From the NCBI RefSeq assembly GCF_008831285.2, contig NC_045150.1:8630001-8694000 (forward strand): 64,000 nt of DNA. Direction: 5' to 3'. This document shows, one piece after another, positions 56,732 through 64,000 of this stretch. The first letter of the stretch is position 1. The number at the start of each line of letters is the position of its first letter. This stretch comes from Nymphaea colorata (lineage: Eukaryota; Streptophyta; Magnoliopsida; Nymphaeales; Nymphaeaceae). The translations under genes were made by a program, and so were the position numbers. The notes beneath the pieces were generated by a model. That model did not search any database. It worked only from the letters and a program-made list of their open reading frames with translations, and was not told where the DNA came from.

Positions 56732-57029
56732 GTAGAAGGTTAGCAGTCACCAGCAAAAAAAAAAAGAAAAAAAAAAAAGTAAAACTCTTATGCCTCTGGG
56801 GTCATGAGTTGCATTAGCATCAACAATGGTAGCGGTGCACCCTTCAACTTAGGTATGATGCTCTATCATTTGAGGTGCATATGTATATTGACATACAATT
56901 TGAACTAGAGACTTGCCTTATCACATGACCTTACCCGACCAGCTTCACTATATTACTTTACTTGAGACAGCTCTTGCAGCCTATATGTAATGAAAAAAGA
57001 AAAAAGAAAAAAGAAAAAGAAAAAGAGCA

Positions 57030-59690
57030 GGGCAGAATTTGATCTTAAATATATGGATCTCAAACCATAAGAGTCTCATATCAAAGTAAATCTAAGGAAT
57101 GCAGCTCTACTACTACTAATACAACATGTATAATCGCAACTAATCTAACTAATAAAGAAGACAAAAATATTGACAATTAGTAAGCTTATAGACGTAAGCA
57201 AGAGTATGGTCAATATCATAGTTAGCGTCATAAAGAGAATAAATAAAATCGTAAAAATGTAAGGAAAAAAGAAAGGAAAATATTATCCTCTATGGGGTGT
57301 TTATGCACAATTTTTCTTTTTTACTGGTATACTGCAAAAGAGGGTCGGTCCCCCGAGTGACTTGGTTTGTGATCCACATCCAATGAGAGGGATGGAGGAT
57401 GACTGTAGAATATCTCACTCTCATTCCTTCGTGTTCCTATCAAGATCGTCATCATCATCATATCGCTCTTGTAGATAAACAAGTGTGTGGTTGTAATGAC
57501 ATTTCATCTTTTTAAATAGAATGAATAATTGATCATGATTTCATTTGTTCTCTACCTAGAAAATTAAGTCTTTTTATTTTAGTTTCAATTATGGTCACAA
57601 ACATCGTTATCGGGTTTTAAATGGTGAGGTTTTTTTTTAGTATAACTTATAAGAAAAAAAATGATAATATTTATAAAAAATTAGGAGAAAATAAAATACA
57701 TGAGAAACTAACAAGACAACATAAAAAAAAGGTATATAATCAAGGAATAAAAATTTAAAAATTGAAACAAGCTCTGACATTCAAAAATGTGGAAAAAAAA
57801 CACCTAAATGAAAAAAAAAAGGGGGAAACATGTTTTTTTTTAAAAAAAACCAATAGTTTTTGCCAATTTTTTTCGACTGACTTGTTTTTCGCATTTTTAA
57901 CACATTTTTATTATTATGGTTTCCATTAATCAAGTGCATCTTGGACCTACTCTGAAGAGTTTCAATCTTTCATCAAATCGCCAAATCTTGCTGGTAGTCC
58001 AAAATCCTCAAACCCAGCGAGAGAAAAAAAAAAGAAATAAAGAACAACATATTCAAGATCAATAATTTCTGAGTTACGACAAGCAAGAAGGGCCTTCGCG
58101 AATAAGCGACTGGCCTTGATGCTATTCTCGGGTTTGATGGTAATTACTAAATTTAGAGCGGATCAAATAAATGTTCATGACATTGTACGTGTTCGTTCCG
58201 ATCACATAAATGTTCATGGAGCATATTGGAAGTGAAAAAGATTAGAGCGGGGCAGGAATATCTGATCTTAAATATGTGGATCTCAACTAACCTAAATAAC
58301 AAAGAATACAACGGTATTGACAATTAGTAAGCTTATAGAAGCAAGCAAATGTATGGTCGATATCAAAATTAGCATCACAGAGAGAATATATAAACTTATA
58401 AGAATGGAAGAAAAGAAGGAAAAATATTCTCCTTTAAGGGGTGTTTATGCAAAGTATACGCTAGAAAATACGTGTGTGATCCACATCGAGTGAGAGGGAT
58501 AGAGAGGCCAAGAAAATATCTCACTCATGTTTCCTAACATTTATCAAGACCATCGCCATCATCATATCACTCTTGCAGATAAACAAGTGAGTGGTTGTGA
58601 TGACATTTCATTTTTCAAGATAGAACGAATAAGTGATCCCATATGTTGTCTACCTAAGACATTGAGAATTCTAAATTTATTTTCCACCATAGTCACAAAT
58701 ATCGTTTTCGAGTTTTAAAAGTCAGGTTTTTTTCTATCATAATACAGTGAGCTTAAAAAGTGAGAAAAAATACATCTAAAATGAAAAAAATGCAAAAAAG
58801 AACAATTTTTTTTTTTCATTTTGGCATTTTTCAAATAACAGCGTTTCTTTACCCATTTTTTTCAGCTGACTTATTTTTTGCAGTTTTAAAGTGTTTTTTT
58901 AACATATAAATTTTTTATGATTAGGGTTTCCACTAATGAAATGCATATGGGCCTTAATCTCACAAGCGGAGTTATCAAGGGTCCCAAAGCCAATAATAGT
59001 CAACATCACATGCATGGCTGGCATTTTAACAAGTATAGCCCCATGTCTGGTGGAATAAATGTCTGGCGGTCCGTGCACACGAGCCGAGCCTGAGCTTGGT
59101 CAGCTCAAGCTTGACTCGACTCGATTAAAAACTCGGACTCGAGCTCGTCTCAAACTCGACTCGAGCTACTTATAGCAATCTCTAGCTCGACTTCACAAAT
59201 TTGACCTCGAACTCGACTCTTTTAACCAATTTAACTCGTTTAGGTATTAATTCGTTTAACGTTAACTTGTGTAAGCATTAACTTGTTTTACTCGTGTAAC
59301 TCGTGAAATCGGTTTTGACAATGTTATATAAAAATTCGGTTTGCGAGTCGAGTCGAGTATAAACGAGTCAAGTTCTTAAAAAGCGACTCGACTCGTTTGT
59401 CGTCTCGAGTATCTTTGTAAGCTTGAACTCGGCTTGTTTACGATTCCCATAAGCACTATTTGCACTTTAGTTAAAAAGTTAAAAAGGTGTCCGGCCTTCC
59501 ACCGAGGTCCCCAAATAGCCTGAAAACCCAGGACTGGTTTTGACCTCTTATAGAATCACAAAATCTTGCTAAAAAAAATCGACCAACAAAGAAAAGAAAA
59601 ACTTAGTATTGTGAAGATCAAGAATTTTTTAGTTAGCACAAGCAAGAAAAGACTTTGCGAATAGGCGACTAGTTTTGAATTCGAAACCCA
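57030..59690. repeat. Diverged ~1.2-kb direct repeat, second copy interrupted
   Basis: Copy A (about 57030-58135) and copy B (about 58250-59690) share blocks in the same order: TTGACAATTAGTAAGCTTATAGA, GGGGTGTTTATGCA, GTGATCCACATC, the ATCATCATAT(C)-rich block, GATAAACAAGTG, and the closing CAAGCAAGAA with GCGAATA(A/G)GCGACT. (In this list only short cores are given.) Copy B is longer because the CGAG-rich element at about 59064-59449 and some unrelated bases lie inside it. No coding sequence was recognised. The unit may be an old transposon or a segmental duplication. Confidence 0.75.
59064..59449. mobile_element. CGAG-rich hAT-like element, family of 20116-20551
   Basis: Its interior is related to the 20116-20551 element in opposite orientation (shared blocks around CTCGACT(C)TTTTAACC, TAAGCATTAACT and CTCGTGTAACT). 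The ends (CGTGCACACGAGCCGAG left; CGTAAACAAGCCGAG from the right end) match each other, but no clear 8-bp target duplication remains, so the limits are approximate. Confidence 0.6.
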
Positions 59691-60292
59691 TGATAGCCAC
59701 TTGCAGATGTTGAGACCTACCGTGTTTGCATCAGAAAAAAATTTCCAGGTTCGAGGTGTCTAGGTGGGAAATTAAGATATAGGTTGCAATGGGTCAACAA
59801 ATTGATTCCCTTGTTCCATATTTGGATCATCACTTTAGAACCAAAATACTCTTTCAATCAGAACGGAAATTATGATTTAAAATGCGATTCAGTTTGAATC
59901 CGACAGTATCTTCCTACTTGAACCGGGGCGTTCTTGGGCACCAGCTGTTAGATTCTGAAACAATGTCATAAGTTTTCTGGATTTGGATGAGCTCATCCAA
60001 ACTCTTTGGTTTCAGATCTAATGTTACATTTCGGATCTGAATTCAGATATAGAGGATCAAATCTGTTTGTAAATGGAACTGGAACTACCGGTCTGTCGAT
60101 TTGTCTTCCAAGCTTCGGTCGGTACTTAAAATGGATAAGATTTCTGGTAGCTGGTCAACAGAAGGTAATATTGAAACTTTGATTATCTGATTGGGTTGCT
60201 TGTGATTGGCACCAAATTGATGGGATGCCATAAATTCATACAATTAATTTCATAAATGAATGCGAAGAACTCAAGGGATTTCACCAACTAGG

Positions 60293-61176
60293 TGGGCTGC
60301 GCATGAGCTCTCCTGTTTGAGCTGGACTTGGCTCAAAAAAGTTGAGCTCAGGCTCGGCTTGAGCTCGAGTTGAACTCCACAAAACAAGCTTGAGCTCGAC
60401 TTGACGATACAGTGTCAAGCTCTCCGCTCGGACTCAGGTCGAAATGAGTTAAATGAATTAAGCAAGTTGTGCTTGTGCTCAGGAAAAATTGGTACAGGAA
60501 GCTGTAGATACACTTCTTGATCATGGGATCCGCAGACAACCAATGAGGGACGGTCACAATAAAATTTACAAGTCGTTTTCAGATGTAATTGAAGGTAAAG
60601 AGGAAAGATTTTGTGAGACTCTACTTGGTAAACGGGTCGATTATTCGGGTCGTTCCGTCATTGTGGTCAGCCCTTCGCTTTCACTGCATCAATGTGGATT
60701 ACCTCGAGAAATAGCAATAGAGCTTTTTCAAACATTTGTAATTTATGGTCTAATCAGACAACATCTTGCTTGCTAAAAGTAAAATTCGGGAAAAAGAACC
60801 CATTGTATGGGAAATACTTCAAGAAGTTATGCAGGGGCATCCACGTTTCTTTAACTTTTTTAACTCTTTTCTTTTAACTGATTCAACTATGAATGACGGA
60901 AAATCTTAAGAAAAAAATGCACATATTCTGCATCCAAATGAATCGGTTTTATGTAGTTGGTGAAACAGTTTTTGTGACTCAGGGGACTGGCTTCATGTAG
61001 TCGAGCCGAGCCAAGTTTAAATGAGTTCTTTTCTTAAAACTCGAACTCAACTCATTTAACATCTCATGCATAAATTTAACCTCGAGCTTGACTCGTTTAT
61101 AAACGAGGCTCAAGTCAAGTTTTTACAAGCAAGTTTGAGTTGAACCTGAGTTGGCTTGACTCGTCGTGCAGCCCTG
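60293..61176. mobile_element. hAT-like non-autonomous element carrying a plastid DNA fragment
   Basis: The left end (TGGGCTGCGCATGAGC) and the right end on the other strand (CAGGGCTGCACGACGAGTC) resemble the 20116 element's termini (TAGGGCTGCAC...). The flanks CAACTAGG (60285-60292) and CAAGTAGG (61177-61184) match at 7 of 8 bases, as expected for a hAT target duplication. CGAG-rich arms occupy 60293-60481 and about 60990-61176. The middle is foreign: a plastid rpoC1 fragment (60482-60843) plus about 145 bp of unidentified sequence. Confidence 0.6.
60482..60843 (+). pseudogene. rpoC1: Nuclear copy of a plastid rpoC1 fragment (NUPT)
   Basis: The frame starting in GAAAAATTGGTACAG encodes [15 protein letters not shown], then [40 protein letters not shown] and [14 protein letters not shown], an unmistakable internal segment of the plastid-encoded RNA polymerase beta' subunit. 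After RQHLA the frame is broken; the next rpoC1 codons ([10 protein letters not shown], then [12 protein letters not shown]) resume in another frame after a short deletion of about 14 bp judged from the known protein. The catalytic NADFDGD region is not included. Several apparent changes from the usual residues (R to C, G to R, G to S, R to Q) fit C-to-T decay of methylated nuclear DNA. It has no function as a gene. Confidence 0.92.
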
Positions 61177-61184
61177 CAAGTAGG

Positions 61185-64000
61185 GGCTGGCACCAGCCGT
61201 GTCTAGCAGTGGAGGCACTGCAAAAGTTTAGGCTCGTGAATCCAAGATTGATAGAAAAGTCTAACTGAACTGAGACTGCTTCTTTGTAAAGCCAAGCAAA
61301 AGACATGTATATTTGCTGTACAACCCACAAAGGAACCAAGCAATCTAATGCTGCATCCGAACCCAGATCTAACAGAAAAGAAAATTGATCCATATCAGTG
61401 AGAGTTCAGCAGTAAGATTCAAAATTCCTCCAGTAGAATTATTTGAATCTACTTTTAAGTTCCACATACCAAACCTGAAGGCTTAACCATATCCCCAATC
61501 AAATTGTTGCCTAAAATGAGTCCAAAACTGTGTGTATATATATATATATATATATAGTAATAATAATAGTAATAATAAACCAAGAAAAAAGGGTTTCCTG
61601 TAATCTCCAGCAATCGGAGAGAGGATCGGTTCAAGAGGTCTGTCTTTCCAAGAAACTTTGGATGCCGCCCATCACGAAGATGAATGGCATCCGAGAATCT
61701 AGAAAGTGTTTTCTGTTGAGGGAAATTCAGCTGTACTTTTGCTGGTGCCGGTGCCATTCATTCAGGAAACGATCATGTTGAAAAGAAACTTGTGTGGGCC
61801 AGTTTTACTAGTTTTCTTCTTTCTTTCTTTCTCTGAGCAGATAATATATAGGAACTACTTTTGGAGAATTTCTTTTCTGCTGTTCAATTGAAACCAGTAT
61901 CGATACTACCATTCTTCTCTCAGTGCAGATGGGAACAAGGAATATCCTTTGGATATTTGTAATGAATGATCAATTCCATAAAAGAAATTCTAAGGATTCA
62001 CATAATCTCTCTCTCTCTCTCCCTGTGTGGACAAGCGCCAGTCTTGCACAAATCATGTTTTCCTGTCTGGCCAGGAATACCTTTACAGTTGGTGCGTTCT
62101 AAAGTTTTCTGACAGACATTATTGATTCCGTTCGTCTAATTTGGTTGCCATTATTTATTTGACTCCATTCACACATTAAGCAGCTAAGTATCTGGATTTT
62201 GCTGCACATTAGTTTCTCCTGCTCCAAAGCAAATTAATCCCTTTGTACGTCCTGACCTTGTATTGATCGCATGTGTTAACACATCTTTGTGCAGTTTCAG
62301 TTCACGGGATGCACTTAAGAGCCTCACATCGAGATTTGAGGAGCTTTTAAGATCTCAGGATCTCGGATATAAGGGAAACCAGTCAAGTCCTGGAACTGTA
62401 GCATAATCTGGCCTTTTCATATGCTCAGTTAACCGCCATTAGTAAATAAACTGATTTCTTTCTTTCTTTTCAATTTGTAAACTGCAACCTGGGCTGAGAG
62501 ATGCATCATTCATCAACAACGTAATGTCAACTGAGTTCTTAGAAGAGTAGGTAGAACTGTTAAAGTAGATATCACATCTGCCCTTACAGGATCTGCAATT
62601 GCAGTTGGTTCGGGGACTACTTCAAAATAGTGCTACATGTATGAGCTCTCTTGTTACACACATCAAGCGTGCACCAAGTTCAAATCCCCAGCCAAAGCTA
62701 GTTATATGCACTACCCCTGTGCATGATTGTTCATGCATTGCTGTGTCAAATAGCCAGAATGCTTTTGGTTTGTCAAAAGAAATTAAATCCTCCTATAAGG
62801 ACAAAAGATCGAAAGTGGAAAAAAATATTCTAATGTAATTCACCAAGTTTCCAATTAAACATAGGGTTTCATTTGAATCCGAACCATTGACTTGTTTAAT
62901 TTTTCACTTGGCTGCTTTAAGCTAACCCACCTGTCCAAGATCGCATGACCTGCAGGCACAAGACACCCTTAGCGACTGTTCAACAATAGTAACAGTATGT
63001 TACTGTTTTATGTATTTGCCGAAAGATGAAAACACATTCATCGAACACTTTTTAAAGTGTTCCACAGATCTATTTCAACTTTTTGAGCAGATACATATAA
63101 GAATAACACACTCCCCTTACCAACTCACCCGTTCAAAACTTAACCACTAAAACTAGCTGCCATTTCTTTGGCAGGTCCACTGCTTGCAGGGAAGAGTTAG
63201 GGGAGTGTTGTCTAAAAGAAGGACAAACACGACGTCGGCGAATCTGATGCAGATCCAAGCCCACTAATCAGGTCCACTACCATGTCTTTGGAATCTGCAT
63301 CATCAACAGCATCTTCATGATCGAACATCACAAGTTATAGGATGGATTCGGGTCAGACATCATCTGTTTGCGTCATGCCGCAGATATGGTGATGATTCTG
63401 GAGAAACAAGGAACCATGTTCATGCTTCTGGAAATTAGAGTTGGATCCTCATCATCATCTTCTTCTTCTTCATCATCATATACATCATCATACAATATGT
63501 GGCATGGAGTCAGACAAGAAAGCTGACAGATGCATGGAACTGTTTGATGAAGATGATTATTATTGTCAAGTTGGTAATGCATGCACCAATAGAACTGTAT
63601 TAATAATTTATTCAAATTACAGATGAGATTGACGTTCTTGTTTTGTTTATTTCTCCTCTTCGTTTCTTTTCCTTATCGTTTACTTAAGGCCCTGGTAGAA
63701 TGGATGGACACAGTGTTTCACAATCTATGTTGCCTACATATCTCGCCAATTTAAGATTCTTCAAACTTTAAGAAGTTTTTTAAAGTGCAGTTGAAGTTCA
63801 ACCATTGGCTTTTCTCTTTCGTTTCATTGGAAGAGAAAAACTTCAACAATATTAAACTTGAATTAAAATCACGATGACGCTGAATAAAAAAATGCAAGCA
63901 ATAGGAGTACCATGAGGTTCAAGCGTCTTCTTTGTCGAAGTTTATCTTATCAACATGCTATTACGATAGATTGCTCCAGCACGGCAAGCCTCCAACTAAG
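61185..64000. other. Intergenic or unresolved, no firm gene
   Basis: A (TA)n run lies at 61533-61556. An exon-like stretch begins after an AG at about 62294-62295 and reads SSRDALKSLTSRFEELLRSQ to a stop at 62404; it could be the last exon of a plus-strand gene, but no upstream exon could be linked. A frame at 62588-62838 follows an acceptor-like TTACAG but has no known motif. CATCAT/CTTCTT repeats at 63450-63500 explain the His-rich open frame there. Confidence 0.35.

Noticed and set aside
63373-63626. His-rich and Asp/Glu-rich frames
   Set aside because: Both arise from a CAT/CTT trinucleotide repeat.

Overview
The window looks like nuclear DNA of a flowering plant. It carries spliced plant genes (an RNA polymerase I large subunit, CBL-interacting protein kinases, DOG1-domain proteins, an ARGOS-like peptide and an LRR receptor-like pseudokinase). 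These are separated by long AT-rich intergenic stretches with microsatellites, small hAT-like elements, a LINE remnant and a nuclear copy of a plastid gene fragment. The species cannot be fixed from the sequence. No CRISPR array, operon or convincing tRNA/rRNA gene was seen.

Layout: 1-3328 (+) holds the 3' end of the RNA polymerase I largest subunit gene (NRPA1), with one GC-AG intron and an apparent one-base frameshift in an A run. 4.1-10.1 kb is intergenic with tandem repeats. 10275-11738 (+) is an intronless, GC-rich CIPK of the CIPK12/18/19 type. 14341-14624 (+) is a two-exon gene for a 61-residue membrane microprotein that I do not recognise. 17101-18423 (-) is a second intronless CIPK, of the CIPK2/10/20 type, convergent with the first. 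18.4-30.8 kb is gene-free, with a hAT-like element at 20116-20551 and a SINE-like segment near 23.95 kb.

30951-31685 (+) is an intact DOG1-domain gene. 32.5 kb holds a 95-bp tandem repeat, and 34.0-34.9 kb a LINE remnant. 36318-36512 (+) encodes a very short ARGOS/OSR-like peptide. 38650-39184 (-) is a broken DOG1-like copy. 40320-46949 (-) is an 11-exon MRH1/MDIS-type LRR receptor-like pseudokinase, with a 5' leader reaching to about 48.8 kb. 49-64 kb is repeat-rich: a MITE-like element at 51.8 kb, hAT-like CGAG-rich elements at 56.3, 59.1 and 60.3-61.2 kb, a diverged direct repeat at 57.0-59.7 kb, and a plastid rpoC1 fragment lying inside the 60.3-61.2 kb element.

The genes do not form a pathway cluster. 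The only local relationships are the convergent pair of CIPK paralogues (calcium/CBL signalling) and the intact and broken DOG1-like copies about 7 kb apart. The most unusual observation is the rpoC1 fragment bounded by hAT-like termini and a near-perfect 8-bp target duplication. I found no clear sign of an undescribed multi-gene system.
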